In this document: piece after piece, positions 43,260-54,444 of the stretch
How the letters are laid out: each line of letters starts with the position of its first letter
Numbering within the stretch: position 1 is the first letter of the stretch
Assembly (NCBI RefSeq): GCF_002119665.1
Contig: NZ_CP021111.1
Span: 1,674,001 to 1,738,000 of the forward strand
Direction: 5' to 3'
From: Bordetella genomosp. 13
GTDB lineage: Bacteria; Pseudomonadota; Gammaproteobacteria; Burkholderiales; Burkholderiaceae_B
DNA: 64,000 bases
Notes under the pieces: generated by a model
Databases searched by the model: none
What the model was told of the DNA's origin: nothing
What the model saw: only the letters and a program-made list of their open reading frames with translations
Made by a program: the position numbers and the translations under genes

Positions 43260-43814
43260 TCAGCGCAGGCTCTGGATCACCTTGTCGGTGATGTCGATGC
43301 GGGGATTGACCGTGACGGCGTCCTGGACGATCAGGTCGTAGTTCTCCTGCTCGGCGATGCGCTTGATGGCGTCATTGGCCTTGGTGACGATGGTGGAGAA
43401 CTCTTCGTTGCGGCGGCGGTTGAAGTCTTCCTGGAACTCGCGGCGCTTGCGCTGCAGGTCCATGTCGAGGTTCGACAGTTCGCGCTGGCGCGACACGCGG
43501 TCGGAGTCCGACAGCACGGGAGAGTCCTTGTCGAACTTCTCGGCCTGCGCGCGCAGGTTGGAGCTCATGCGCTGCAGTTCGTCGTCGCGACGCTTGAACT
43601 CGGATTCGATCTTGCTTTGGGCGGCCTTGGCGGGACCCGATTCGCGCAGGATGCGCTCCGTGTTCACGAAGCCGATCTTGGTGCCTTGGGCCTGGGCCTG
43701 GGCGGCGCCAGCGGCCACGGGACCCAGCAGCAGCGCACCCGCCAGGGCCAGCGTCATGCCCAGTTTGCCACCGCGAACGGTACCCAGGGTGTTGAGTGCA
43801 AAATCAGACATCAT
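43260..43814 (-). CDS. skp: Periplasmic chaperone OmpH/Skp
   Basis: A 184-residue exported chaperone that holds outer-membrane proteins on their way to the BAM complex. It has a signal peptide (core LGMTLALAGALLLGPVAAGAA, cut near AQAQ), then GTKIGFVNTERIL and a long charged helical region forming the tentacle coiled coil (DLQRKRREFQEDFNRRRNEE). The ATG at 43814 follows AAGGTGAG at 6 nt and was preferred over the second ATG three bases later. It lies between bamA and lpxD. Confidence 0.93.
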   Translation of the reverse strand: MMSDFALNTLGTVRGGKLGMTLALAGALLLGPVAAGAAQAQAQGTKIGFVNTERILRESGPAKAAQSKIESEFKRRDDELQRMSSNLRAQAEKFDKDSPVLSDSDRVSRQRELSNLDMDLQRKRREFQEDFNRRRNEEFSTIVTKANDAIKRIAEQENYDLIVQDAVTVNPRIDITDKVIQSLR

Positions 43815-43932
43815 GAAAATCTCACCTTCGAATGAGGTAAAGCAATGCGGACAAGGCAATATTGTGCCATTAAACAACAGGAGCGCCCGGCGAGCGCCGT
43901 TTTTCCCTTGTTTTCATGCGTAACCAGTGCTC

Positions 43933-46350
43933 TTAGAACCCCGTGCCGATCTGGAACTGGAAGCTCTGCTTGTCGTCACCCGGCTTGGCATTGAGCGGAC
44001 GGGCATAGGACAGCTGCAGCGGGCCCAGCGGCGATTGCCACGACAGGCCCACGCCGGCCGAGTAGCGCCAGCCGCACGGATCATCGACGGAATCGCCGGG
44101 TTCGCCGCCCGAGCAGCCCAGGCCGCTGCCCGCGGACACCTGGCCGGCGTCGGCGAACAGGAACCACCGCAGCGTGCGATCGCGCGCCGCGCCCGGGAAC
44201 GGCAGGTACAGCTGCACGTTGCCGACGATACGGCGCGAACCGCCCAGGTAGTCGCCCGTCTCGGGATCGCGCGGACCCAGCGAGGCGCCGTCGTAGCCGC
44301 GCACCGTGCCGATGCCGCCCGCGTAGACGTTCTTGATGACCGGGTAGTCGAGCCCGCCGTAGCTGCGGCCATAGTCGACCATGCCGTTGAACGCCAGCGT
44401 GTACGAGCGGCCCAGCGGCAGGTAGTACTGCTGCTGCGCGGTCAGCATGTAGTACTTCAGGTCCACCGTGCCGAAGTCGCCCTTCAGGCGCGTATACGAG
44501 CCGCGGGTGGGCGCCAGCGAGCTGTCGCGCGTGTCCTTGGACCAGCCCGCGTTGAAGATCACCGAATTGGTCTGGTCACCGTACTGATCGACGAAGTTCT
44601 TGTAGGCCAGCGGCGAATTGCGGTACAGGCCGATCTCGTTGCGTTCCAGGTTGGCGCCCAGGAACACGCGGTCGAATTCCGAGATGGGCACGCCGAAGTT
44701 CATGCCCAGGCCCATGGACTTGACGCGATAGTCGCCGTCGTTGTTGTCCCAGGGCTCGGTGGTGCGGTAGTAGATCGACGTGGTGCGGCTGATGCCGTCC
44801 TTCGTGAAGTACGGGTCGGTGTGCGACAGCACCGCGGCGCGGTTGATCGAGCTGGTATTCACCTGCAGGGTCAGGTTGGTGCCGCTTCCGAACACGTTGT
44901 CTTCGCTGATGCCGGCCGACAGGATGGCCTTCTCGGTCGAGCCGTAGCCGACGCCCAGGTTGATCATGCCGGTGGGCTTTTCCTTCACGTCGACGTTCAC
45001 GTCGACCTGGTCGGGCGAGCCCGGCACGGGATCGGTCTTGACGTTGACTTCGTTGAAGTACCCGAGGCGATCGACGCGGTCGCGCGAGATGCGGATGTCG
45101 CCCGCGTCGTACCACGCCGCTTCCTGCTGGCGCATCTCGCGGCGGATGACCTCGTCGCGGGTGCGCGTGTTGCCGCCCACCTGGATGCGGCGCACGTACA
45201 CGCGGCGGCTGGGGTCGACGTAGAACGTGACGTCGGCCTCGTGCTTGGCGCGATCGAGCTGCGGATTGGGGTTGACGTTGGCGAAGGCGTAGCCCAGGTC
45301 GCCCAGGTAGTCGGTGATGGCCTTGGCCGAGGCGTTGGCCTGCGCGGCCGAGAAGACCTCGCCCGGCTTGACCTGCACCAGGTTGTTGATTTCCTTGTCC
45401 AGGCCCAGCAGGTTGCCGGCCAGCTTCACGTCGCGCACCTTGTAGGGCTCGCCCTCGTGCACCGTGATCGTGATGAAGATGTCCTTGCGATCGGGCGAAA
45501 TGGTGACCTGCGGCGGCTCGACCGAGAACTCGAGGTAGCCCTGGTCTAGGTAGAAAGAACGCAGCCGCTCGACGTCGCCCTCGAGCTTTTCGCGCGAATA
45601 CTTGTCGGTGTTGGTGTACCAGGTCAGCCAGCCCGGCGTGGTCAGGTCGAACTGGTCCAGCAGCTCGCTTTCGGAGAACGCCTTGTTGCCCACCACGCGG
45701 ATCTCGCGGATGCTGGCCACCTCGCCTTCGAACACGTCGAAGCTGACGCCGACGCGATTGCGCGGCAGGGGCGTGACGGTGGAGGTGACCTCGACGCCGT
45801 ACTTGCCCTTGGCCAGGTACTGTTCCTTCAGTTCGTACTCGGCGCGCTCGAGCATCGACTGGTCGAAGATGCGGCCCTCGCCGAAACCGACCTGGTTCAG
45901 CGACGTGACGATGGCCTTGGAGTCGAATTCGCGCATGCCCGAGAACGTGATGGACGCGATCGTGGGCCGTTCTTGCACGGCGATGACCACCACGTTGTTG
46001 TCGGTGCGGATCTGCACGTCGCTGAAGAAGCCCGTGCTGTACAGGCGGCGCACGGCCTCGGTGGCCTCGCTCTCGGAGAACTGCTCGCCCACCTTGACCG
46101 GCAGATAGCCGAACACGGTGCCCGCATCGATGCGCTGGATGCCTTCGACACGGATGTCGCGCACCACGAACGGATCGAACGCATGGGCAATTGCCGGCAC
46201 GAGCAGCGCGGCGGCGAACACACTCGGCGCAAGCGCCCTTCTTACCGGCCCGAGGCCGCCCGCCGTGAAGCTCCGCGTCGTGAAGGCCTGCGCGGTAAAG
46301 CCCCGTTTTGTCCAGCCCCGTTCAAACTGAAACATCCGGCGAAAAGACAT
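43933..46350 (-). CDS. bamA: Outer membrane protein assembly factor BamA
   Basis: An 805-residue Omp85 protein, the core of the machine that folds and inserts outer-membrane beta-barrels. The signal peptide is long, with a basic Phe/Arg-rich N-region before the hydrophobic stretch SVFAAALLVPAIAHAF. Five POTRA domains occupy residues about 45-450, starting FVVRDIRVEGIQRIDAGTVF. The C-terminal 16-stranded barrel contains the VRGYDGASLGPRD segment with the conserved VRGY (RGF-type) loop and ends in the beta-signal FQFQIGTGF with terminal Phe. The start at 46350 was chosen by a nearby AAGGA. It is preceded by rseP and followed by skp. Confidence 0.96.
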   Translation of the reverse strand: MSFRRMFQFERGWTKRGFTAQAFTTRSFTAGGLGPVRRALAPSVFAAALLVPAIAHAFDPFVVRDIRVEGIQRIDAGTVFGYLPVKVGEQFSESEATEAVRRLYSTGFFSDVQIRTDNNVVVIAVQERPTIASITFSGMREFDSKAIVTSLNQVGFGEGRIFDQSMLERAEYELKEQYLAKGKYGVEVTSTVTPLPRNRVGVSFDVFEGEVASIREIRVVGNKAFSESELLDQFDLTTPGWLTWYTNTDKYSREKLEGDVERLRSFYLDQGYLEFSVEPPQVTISPDRKDIFITITVHEGEPYKVRDVKLAGNLLGLDKEINNLVQVKPGEVFSAAQANASAKAITDYLGDLGYAFANVNPNPQLDRAKHEADVTFYVDPSRRVYVRRIQVGGNTRTRDEVIRREMRQQEAAWYDAGDIRISRDRVDRLGYFNEVNVKTDPVPGSPDQVDVNVDVKEKPTGMINLGVGYGSTEKAILSAGISEDNVFGSGTNLTLQVNTSSINRAAVLSHTDPYFTKDGISRTTSIYYRTTEPWDNNDGDYRVKSMGLGMNFGVPISEFDRVFLGANLERNEIGLYRNSPLAYKNFVDQYGDQTNSVIFNAGWSKDTRDSSLAPTRGSYTRLKGDFGTVDLKYYMLTAQQQYYLPLGRSYTLAFNGMVDYGRSYGGLDYPVIKNVYAGGIGTVRGYDGASLGPRDPETGDYLGGSRRIVGNVQLYLPFPGAARDRTLRWFLFADAGQVSAGSGLGCSGGEPGDSVDDPCGWRYSAGVGLSWQSPLGPLQLSYARPLNAKPGDDKQSFQFQIGTGF

Positions 46351-46516
46351 CCTTGCGTATCCTTGGTCTAGCAAATGGGGCCTCACCCGGCGCCGCTGGC
46401 TTGCCGCGCCCGCCGGTAAACACCTGATTCATCCGAACCGTGGGTGTCTACCTGCACCGGCGCTTCTGCCTTTGGGCGGCCCGGCGGCAAAGCCGTGGAT
46501 TTTATTCGATTCGTGC

Positions 46517-47848
46517 CTAGGTGAACAGGCGCGCGAAATCGTTGAACAGCGCCAGGCCCATCAGGCAGGCAAGCAGGCCGATGCCAGCTCGCTGCCCGAG
46601 GTCCACCCACCGATCTGAAAGGGGACGGCCTCGCACGATTTCGACGAGATAGTACAGCAGATGCCCCCCGTCCAGCATGGGGATGGGCAACAGGTTCAGG
46701 ACGCCGAGGCTGATGCTGATGAGCGCCATGTAGGCAATGTATGCGGCCAGACCGATGCGGGCGGTCTGCCCGGCATAGTCGGCGATGGTGACGGGGCCGC
46801 TGACGTTGCGCCACGAGACCTCGCCCAGCACCATGCGGCCCATCATGCGCAGCGATAGCCACGCGGTGTCCCAGGTGCGCTCTGCGCCGCGCCACACGCT
46901 TTCGAGCACGCCATAGCGCACCGTGACCATGGGCAAGTCGCCGCCCAGCTGCACGCCGATGCGTCCGATGGTGCGGCCTTCGACCGTCTCGGCCTGCGGA
47001 ACCAATGACAAGGCCAGCGGCGCGCCGTCGCGCACCACGGACAGGACCAACGGCTGGCTGGCATGCGCCTGGATGGCCTGCACGAGTTCGCCCGCGTCCG
47101 GATCGCGCAGCTCGCCCGCCGCCACGATGCGGTCGCCGGCCTTCAGGCCGGCCGCCTCGCCCACGCCGCCCGCGATGACCTCGCGCACGACCGGCTTGGG
47201 CCGCGCCAGCCGCAGCCCGGTATTGGCCAGCGGGTCGCCGTCGGCCGGGTCCATCGTGCCGGACGGCACGGCCAGCGTGCGCTGCTGCGGGGCGCCGGCG
47301 GTCGTATCGACGTCAATCACCGCCTTGCCGCCGGACGACAGCATGTCCAGCAAGTGCCACCGCGTGTCGTTCCAGGACTCCACCTTGTTGCCATCGACCG
47401 CGAGGATGCGGTCGCCCGCCTGGAAGCCGGCCTGCTCGGCGGCGCTGCCCGCCACCGGCCTGGCCACGATGGGCGCGGGCTCTTCGACGCCGACCACGTT
47501 CAGGCAGGCATAGAGAAAGACCGCGAGCGCCAGGTTGAACAGCGGCCCGGCCGCCACGATGGCGAACCGCCGACCGACCGGCTGGGCGTTGAACGAGCGG
47601 GCCACCTCGGCGGCGGGAGCGCCCGCCGGTGCGTCGTCCTGCATCTTGACGTAGCCGCCCAGCGGAATGGCGGAGATCGCCCATTCGGTGCCGTTGCGGT
47701 CGACCCGGCGCAGCAGCACCTTGCCGAAGCCCACCGAGAAGCGCAGCACGCGCACGCCGCACAGGCGGGCGACCCAGTAATGGCCGAGCTCGTGGAAAGT
47801 GATGAGAACGCCCAGCGCGACGGCGAAGGCGAGCAGCGTGAAGAGCAT
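46517..47848 (-). CDS. rseP: RIP metalloprotease RseP (site-2 protease)
   Basis: A 443-residue intramembrane zinc protease that finishes cleavage of the anti-sigma factor RseA in the sigma-E envelope-stress response and removes signal-peptide remnants. The first membrane helix contains the catalytic HELGHYWVARLCGVRVL (HExxH). Two periplasmic PDZ domains follow (residues about 110-290), with GSAAEQAGFQAGDRILAVDG in the first. The third zinc ligand is in NLLPIPMLDGGHLLYYLVE. Four membrane segments fit the family. It lies between dxr and bamA as usual. Confidence 0.96.
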   Translation of the reverse strand: MLFTLLAFAVALGVLITFHELGHYWVARLCGVRVLRFSVGFGKVLLRRVDRNGTEWAISAIPLGGYVKMQDDAPAGAPAAEVARSFNAQPVGRRFAIVAAGPLFNLALAVFLYACLNVVGVEEPAPIVARPVAGSAAEQAGFQAGDRILAVDGNKVESWNDTRWHLLDMLSSGGKAVIDVDTTAGAPQQRTLAVPSGTMDPADGDPLANTGLRLARPKPVVREVIAGGVGEAAGLKAGDRIVAAGELRDPDAGELVQAIQAHASQPLVLSVVRDGAPLALSLVPQAETVEGRTIGRIGVQLGGDLPMVTVRYGVLESVWRGAERTWDTAWLSLRMMGRMVLGEVSWRNVSGPVTIADYAGQTARIGLAAYIAYMALISISLGVLNLLPIPMLDGGHLLYYLVEIVRGRPLSDRWVDLGQRAGIGLLACLMGLALFNDFARLFT

Positions 47849-48049
47849 GGATGGGTAATCCGAAGTAATGTCCGAGAGGGCTGACCGTCAGGCCGGGCCC
47901 GGGTTCCCTTCGACGCGGCCTGCGGGGCCGGGTTCTACTTCCCGGCCACCAGGCCGGGTTCTGCATCCGGCGCGTGCTGGCGGCGGGTTACGGGCGGTGC
48001 TACGGGCGGTGCGCTGCGGGCGGGATCACGGCCAGGATTGCGGCACGCA
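47849..48049. repeat. dxr-rseP spacer with two short direct repeats
   Basis: The 201-base spacer inside the operon is unusually long. It holds GGCCGGGTTCT twice (47926-47936 and 47952-47962) and ACGGGCGGTGC twice (47990-48000 and 48002-48012). Several GC-rich hairpins can form. No open frame with coding character is present. It may contain an internal promoter for rseP-bamA, but nothing decisive is seen. Confidence 0.5.
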
Positions 48050-48050
48050 C

Positions 48051-49250
48051 CTAGGCCAGGCCGAGATCTCCCGCATACGCGCGTACTTCGGCGTCCAGGG
48101 CGAGCACGCCGTCCAGGTCGGCCAGCGTAACAGATGATCGACCGGCCTGCCACTCCAGCGCCGCTTCGATCACGCGCGCGATCCATGTGTAAGGCAGCCG
48201 GCCCTCGAGGAAGGCCTGCACCGCGACTTCGTTGGAGGCATTCAGGGCCACGCTGGCGGCCTGCCCCGCGCGCAGCGCCTCGAAGGCCAGGCGCAGGCAC
48301 GGGAAACGCGCGAAATCGGGGGCTTCGAAATCCAGGCGCCCGACGCGGGCCAGGTCCAGCAGCCCTACTCCGCTGCCGATGCGCTCGGGAAAGCCCAAGG
48401 CGTAGGCGATGGGCGTACGCATGTCGGGCTGGCCCAGCTGCGCCAGCACCGAGCCGTCTTCGTACTCCACCATCGAGTGCACCACGCTTTGCGGATGCAC
48501 CACCACTTCGATGCGGTCCGGCGGCATGGCGAACAGCCAGTGGGCCTCGATGACTTCCAGCCCCTTGTTCAGCATGGTGGCCGAATCGACCGAGATCTTC
48601 CGGCCCATGCTCCAGTTGGGATGGGCGCACGCCTGCTCGGGAGTGACCTCGCCCAGGTCGGCCGGGTCCGCGCGGCGGAACGGCCCGCCAGAGGCCGTGA
48701 GCACCAGGCGGCGCACCCCGGCGGCCGGTTCGGTGGGCGCGCTGGCCCGTGCGCCGTGCGGCAGGCATTGGAAGATGGCGTTGTGCTCGCTGTCGATGGG
48801 CAGCAGTTCGGCGCCGCCTTCGCGCACCGCGCGCATGAACAGCGGGCCAGCGGCCACAAGGGCCTCTTTGTTGGCCAGCAGCACGCGCTTGCCCGCGCGC
48901 GCGGCGGCCAGCGCCGACGGCAGTCCGGCAGCGCCGACGATGGCGGCCATCACCGTGTCGCAGGCGTCCTCGGCCACGGTGTCCGCCAGCGCCTGCGCGC
49001 CCACCCGGATCTCGGGCGGCGTCGCTCCGCCGCCCCACGCAGCCAGGAAGCGGGCCCGGGCCGCGTCGTCGGGCACCACCACCACGGCGGCGCCGCAGGC
49101 CGCGGCTTGAGCGGCCAGGCTTTCCATGCGGCTGTGCGCGGACAGCGCATACACCGACATCCGGTCGGGATGGCGGGCGATCACGTCCAGGGTGCTGACC
49201 CCGATCGAACCGGTCGAGCCGAGCACGACCACGCGTTGCATAGCGTTCAC
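48051..49250 (-). CDS. dxr: 1-deoxy-D-xylulose 5-phosphate reductoisomerase
   Basis: A 399-residue NADPH enzyme that makes methylerythritol phosphate, the second step of the non-mevalonate isoprenoid route. It shows [18 protein letters not shown] (nucleotide site), the substrate loops [22 protein letters not shown] and [20 protein letters not shown], and the flexible-loop region. I take the start as GTG at 49250, since AGAGG lies 5 nt before it. The in-frame ATG at 49241, three codons later, is the alternative (396 residues). It follows cdsA and precedes rseP; uppS, two genes upstream, uses its downstream product. Confidence 0.95.
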   Translation of the reverse strand: MNAMQRVVVLGSTGSIGVSTLDVIARHPDRMSVYALSAHSRMESLAAQAAACGAAVVVVPDDAARARFLAAWGGGATPPEIRVGAQALADTVAEDACDTVMAAIVGAAGLPSALAAARAGKRVLLANKEALVAAGPLFMRAVREGGAELLPIDSEHNAIFQCLPHGARASAPTEPAAGVRRLVLTASGGPFRRADPADLGEVTPEQACAHPNWSMGRKISVDSATMLNKGLEVIEAHWLFAMPPDRIEVVVHPQSVVHSMVEYEDGSVLAQLGQPDMRTPIAYALGFPERIGSGVGLLDLARVGRLDFEAPDFARFPCLRLAFEALRAGQAASVALNASNEVAVQAFLEGRLPYTWIARVIEAALEWQAGRSSVTLADLDGVLALDAEVRAYAGDLGLA

Positions 49251-49287
49251 TGAAACCTCTGCGGCCATCATCGGGCCAACCACTGGA

Positions 49288-50145
49288 TCAAGACATTATC
49301 CCGGATAGCAGCAGGGCAACCGGCATGACGGGGATGATGGCGTCGATGCGGTCGTACACGCCGCCGTGTCCGGGCAGCAGCGCGCTGGAATCCTTGCGGC
49401 CGGCGCGGCGCTTCAGCAGGGACTCGAACAGGTCGCCCATGATGGCGATGCCGCCCAGCAGAGCGGCCAGCGGAATCGCGCCCCATACGGTCCAGCGCTC
49501 GACCAGCAGGTGGCCGAAGGTGTTAGGCCAGATCGCGCTGACGAGGATCCAGATCACCGCCCCCGCCACGCCCGCGACAGCGCCTTCTATCGTCTTGCCC
49601 GGGCTGACGCGGGGCGCCAGCTTGTGGCGCCCCAGCGCGCGGCCCACGAAATAGGCCGCGATGTCGGCCACCCAGACCAGCGCCAGCAGCGACACCACGA
49701 ACACCCCGCCATAGGCCAGGTACATCAGCGCCAGCACGGCCCAGCCGGTGAACAGCGCCAACGGCGCGAAGAGCGACCATCCCACGTTGCCCGGCGCCGC
49801 ATCGGACTGGCCTCGCACCACCGCCGCCGACGCCCCCAGCAGCCACACCAGAGCGGCCGCCGGCGCCAGGATGGCGGCCACCAGGCGCTGCAGCGGCAGC
49901 GCGGCATCGCCGCCCTGCACCCACAAGCCTGCCGCGCCCAGCATGACGACGAACAGCACGATGGCGGTGCCGGGCCCCGTGGCGCGCGGCAGGCCCTGCG
50001 GCAGCGTCATGCGCAGCCATTCCCACGCGGCGCCCGCCGTGGCCAGCGCCAGCACCGTGAGAAACCACATGGGTTGATCGGAAGCGAGTGCCGCTGCCAG
50101 GATGGCCAGCAGCACGACGGCGGTAAGAATACGCTGGCCCAGCAT
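49288..50145 (-). CDS. cdsA: Phosphatidate cytidylyltransferase
   Basis: A 285-residue polytopic inner-membrane enzyme that makes CDP-diacylglycerol from phosphatidate and CTP, the branch point of phospholipid synthesis. About eight hydrophobic helices are evident. The signature near the C-terminus is [17 protein letters not shown] followed by [18 protein letters not shown] and [10 protein letters not shown], with the conserved acidic residues. It follows uppS with only 10 bases between and precedes dxr. Confidence 0.95.
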   Translation of the reverse strand: MLGQRILTAVVLLAILAAALASDQPMWFLTVLALATAGAAWEWLRMTLPQGLPRATGPGTAIVLFVVMLGAAGLWVQGGDAALPLQRLVAAILAPAAALVWLLGASAAVVRGQSDAAPGNVGWSLFAPLALFTGWAVLALMYLAYGGVFVVSLLALVWVADIAAYFVGRALGRHKLAPRVSPGKTIEGAVAGVAGAVIWILVSAIWPNTFGHLLVERWTVWGAIPLAALLGGIAIMGDLFESLLKRRAGRKDSSALLPGHGGVYDRIDAIIPVMPVALLLSGIMS

Positions 50146-50155
50146 CGCAGACTCC

Positions 50156-50920
50156 TCAGCGCGTCGCGTCGTCTCGCACCTGCGCGCTGGTGCGGCCGAA
50201 ACGGCGTTCGCGCGTGCGATACCACTCGAAGGCCGCCCCGAGCGCCTCGGCGTCGAAGTCGGGCCAATACAGGTCGGTGAAATACAGCTCGGTGTAGGCG
50301 AGCTGCCAGATCAGGAAGTTGGAGATGCGCTGCTCTCCGCCCGTGCGGATGAACAGGTCGGGCTCGGGCGCCCATGCCATCGACAGGTACCCGGCCATCG
50401 TGGATTCTTCGATGCGGTCGGGATCGGCCGCCAGCCCGGGCTGCTCGCGCAGCATGGCCCGGGTGGCCTGCAGCACGTCCCAGCGGCCGCCATAGTTGGC
50501 GGCGATCGACAGGTGCAGCCGGTCGTTGTGCGCGGTGCGCTGCTGCGCGGCATCGATCAGCTCGCGCAGCCGCGGCTCGAAGGGAGACAGGTCGCCCACC
50601 ACGTGCAGGCGCACGCCCTGCTCCTGCAGCTTGTCGACCTCGCGCTCGAGGGCCTGCACGAACAGGCGCATCAGCAGCGAGACCTCGTCGGCCGGCCGCC
50701 GCCAGTTCTCGGAACTGAAGGCGAACAGCGTCAGGTAGCGCACCCCCTTGCGGCCGCAAGCCTCGACTACCCGCCGCACCGCCTGCACGCCCTTGGCGTG
50801 GCCGGCCGTGCGCGGCAGGTGACGGCGCGTGGCCCAGCGGCCATTGCCATCCATGATGATGGCGACGTGCCTCGGAATGGCGCCAGTCTCGGGAACCGCC
50901 TGGGTGGAACTGATGGTCAT
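50156..50920 (-). CDS. uppS: Undecaprenyl diphosphate synthase
   Basis: A 254-residue cis-prenyltransferase that makes the C55 lipid carrier of peptidoglycan and O-antigen. Conserved blocks are [16 protein letters not shown] (catalytic Asp, pyrophosphate site), [14 protein letters not shown] and the C-terminal [19 protein letters not shown] with AYTELYF (magnesium and substrate contacts). The length is normal. It starts 18 bases after frr and precedes cdsA. Confidence 0.97.
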   Translation of the reverse strand: MTISSTQAVPETGAIPRHVAIIMDGNGRWATRRHLPRTAGHAKGVQAVRRVVEACGRKGVRYLTLFAFSSENWRRPADEVSLLMRLFVQALEREVDKLQEQGVRLHVVGDLSPFEPRLRELIDAAQQRTAHNDRLHLSIAANYGGRWDVLQATRAMLREQPGLAADPDRIEESTMAGYLSMAWAPEPDLFIRTGGEQRISNFLIWQLAYTELYFTDLYWPDFDAEALGAAFEWYRTRERRFGRTSAQVRDDATR

Positions 50921-50938
50921 GGGATGGTCGCGCGTCCC

Positions 50939-51499
50939 TCAGACCGTCATGATTTCGGCTTCTTTCTGCGTCACCATCTTGTCGATGTCGGCGACGAAGC
51001 GGTCGGTGAGCTTCTGCACGTCGTCCTGGCCGCGGCGCTCGTCGTCCTCGGAGATGGTCTTGTTTTTGACCAGCTTCTTCAGGCTTTCGTTGGCTTCGCG
51101 GCGCAGGTTGCGCACGGCGACCTTGGCGTCCTCGCCTTCGCTCTTGACCACCTTGGTCAGGTCGCGGCGGCGCTCTTCGGTCAGGGCCGGCATGGGCACG
51201 CGGATGGTGTCGCCCAGCGGAACCGGGTTCAGGCCCAGGTCGGACTCGCGGATGGCCTTCTCGATGGGGCCGGCCATGGACTTCTCGTACGGCTGCACGC
51301 TGAGCGTACGCGCGTCGACCAGATTGACGTTGGCCACCTGCCCCACGGGCACGGGCGAACCGTAGTACTCGACCTGCACGTGATCCAGGATGCCGGTATG
51401 CGCACGGCCCGTACGGATCTTGGCCAGGTTCGCCTTCAGGGTTTCCAGCGACTTGGTCATCCTGGTTTCGGCGGATTTGCGGATTTCTGCGACGCTCAT
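50939..51499 (-). CDS. frr: Ribosome recycling factor
   Basis: A 186-residue two-domain factor that, with EF-G, splits ribosomes after termination. The opening [20 protein letters not shown] and the tRNA-like three-helix bundle ([15 protein letters not shown], then [19 protein letters not shown]) are typical. Length is exactly that of the family. The start at 51499 has a purine-rich GGAAGAAGACC upstream. It follows pyrH after 26 bases. Confidence 0.97.
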   Translation of the reverse strand: MSVAEIRKSAETRMTKSLETLKANLAKIRTGRAHTGILDHVQVEYYGSPVPVGQVANVNLVDARTLSVQPYEKSMAGPIEKAIRESDLGLNPVPLGDTIRVPMPALTEERRRDLTKVVKSEGEDAKVAVRNLRREANESLKKLVKNKTISEDDERRGQDDVQKLTDRFVADIDKMVTQKEAEIMTV

Positions 51500-51525
51500 G
51501 GTCTTCTTCCTTGCTTGCGTGGAAC

Positions 51526-53227
<1,702 letters not shown>

Positions 53228-53399
53228 GTTTGCTCCAATTTCGCTAAGACATGCCCCGGGCGGGCCGGGGCAATGGTATGGATATTACGAGGCGGACGGG
53301 CGCTTTTTGCGCGCCCCGGACCACGGCGGCCGGACGGCGGGCGGGTTGCCCCGCACCATGCTAGCCGTCCGACATGACACGGGCATGCGCCCGCGTCGT
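53228..53399. other. rpsB-tsf intercistronic hairpins
   Basis: The spacer has a perfect 8-bp stem TGCCCCGG-gcggg-CCGGGGCA (53252-53272) and a second hairpin formed by GGGCGC (53298-53303) and GCGCCC (53311-53316). Neither is followed by a T-run in the transcribed (minus) direction. They may reduce expression of tsf relative to rpsB or be RNase processing sites. No gene is seen. Confidence 0.45.
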
Positions 53400-54149
53400 T
53401 CAGCCCTGGTTGTCCTGCACTTCGACGAACTCTTCCTGGCCTTCGCCGAGTTCCTCGACCAGGCCGTTCAGGTTCTGCTCGCGGCCTTCCAGCACGGCGT
53501 CAGCGATGCCCTTGGCGTACAGCGCGATGGCCTTGGCCGAATCGTCGTTGCCGGGGATGACGTAATCGATGCCATCGGGCGAATGGTTGGTATCGACCAC
53601 GGCGACCACCGGGATGCCCAGCGTGCGGGCTTCGGCAACGGCGATCTTGTGGTAGCCGACGTCAATGACGAACAGGGCGTCGGGCAGGCCGGCCATGTCC
53701 TTGATGCCGCCGATCGACTTGTTCAGCTTTTCGAGTTCGCGCTGGAACAGCAGGCCTTCCTTCTTGATCATGCGCTCGGCGCCGCCTTCGGCGACGACGG
53801 TTTCCATGTCCTTCAGGCGCTTGATCGAGGTCTTGACCGTCTTGAAGTTGGTCAGCATGCCGCCCAGCCAGCGGGCATCGACGTAGGGCATGCCGCAGCG
53901 GGCCGCTTCGGCCGCCACCAGCTCGCGCGCGGCGCGCTTGGTGCCCACGAACAGGATGTTGCCGTTGCGGGCAGCCAGCTGCTTCACGAACTTGGTGGCT
54001 TCCTGGTACTTCTCGACCGTCTTTTCCAGGTTGACGATGTGAATCTTGTTGCGATGGCCGAAGATATAGGGGGCCATCTTCGGGTTCCAGTAACGGGTCT
54101 GGTGACCGAAGTGCACACCTGCTTCCAGCATTTCACGCATGAGGGACAT
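53400..54149 (-). CDS. rpsB: 30S ribosomal protein S2
   Basis: A 249-residue small-subunit protein. It opens [23 protein letters not shown], the family start; [36 protein letters not shown] and [20 protein letters not shown] follow. The ATG at 54149 has GGAG about 8 nt upstream, while a more distant in-frame start would add 11 non-homologous residues. It is the promoter-proximal gene of the long minus-strand block and is preceded by a leader with a 12-nt repeat. Confidence 0.97.
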   Translation of the reverse strand: MSLMREMLEAGVHFGHQTRYWNPKMAPYIFGHRNKIHIVNLEKTVEKYQEATKFVKQLAARNGNILFVGTKRAARELVAAEAARCGMPYVDARWLGGMLTNFKTVKTSIKRLKDMETVVAEGGAERMIKKEGLLFQRELEKLNKSIGGIKDMAGLPDALFVIDVGYHKIAVAEARTLGIPVVAVVDTNHSPDGIDYVIPGNDDSAKAIALYAKGIADAVLEGREQNLNGLVEELGEGQEEFVEVQDNQG

Positions 54150-54201
54150 ATTAAAATCTCCAAGGGTTGGGTCTTGCGCCATGCCAGTGCCGGGTGGGCG
54201 G

Positions 54202-54254
54202 TTGCCGTAGCGATTGCCACGGCAGTTGCCAGGCGGTTGCCACGGCAGTTGCCA
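54202..54254. repeat. Five-copy 12-nt tandem repeat in the rpsB leader
   Basis: TTGCC recurs at 54202, 54214, 54226, 54237 and 54249, that is every 11-12 bases. Two of the units are within an exact 18-bp direct repeat, TTGCCACGGCAGTTGCCA at 54214-54231 and 54237-54254. TGCC-AC-GGCA inside it is a tiny hairpin. The block lies 53-105 bases upstream of the rpsB start, so it is transcribed as GGCAA repeats in the rpsB mRNA leader if the promoter is near 54330-54356. A role as an S2-binding or other leader element is conjecture. Confidence 0.75.
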
Positions 54255-54307
54255 TTCCGGACCCTTTGGGGCATGACACGTGATTTTCGTGGCGGCTATC
54301 CACCACG

Positions 54308-54327
54308 AATTTCCCGAAAGTTCGGGA
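54308..54327. promoter_or_regulatory. Perfect 20-bp palindrome between rpsB and map
   Basis: TTTCCCGAA-AG-TTCGGGAAA is a perfect 9-2-9 inverted repeat in the divergent region. It covers the expected -35 position of the plus-strand map promoter and lies just downstream of a possible rpsB -10, so a protein bound here could affect both operons. Confidence 0.6.
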
Positions 54328-54328
54328 A

Positions 54329-54356
54329 AGCCTATAATTCTACTATCTTTCCACGC
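54329..54356. promoter_or_regulatory. Overlapping divergent promoters of rpsB (minus) and map (plus)
   Basis: An exact TATAAT -10 for map is at 54331-54336 on the plus strand. On the minus strand TTGCGT (54351-54356) and TATAGG (54329-54334) are 16 bases apart and make a plausible rpsB promoter. The two overlap, so they could compete. Start sites were not measured; this is motif reading only. Confidence 0.5.
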
Positions 54357-54444
54357 AACTGCTCAAGCCGCCAGCGGCCATAGGCTCTAGACCGCCACGG
54401 CCTACACCGCCTCGCTGCCGCCGCCAGAGCCGACCAAGAGATAC

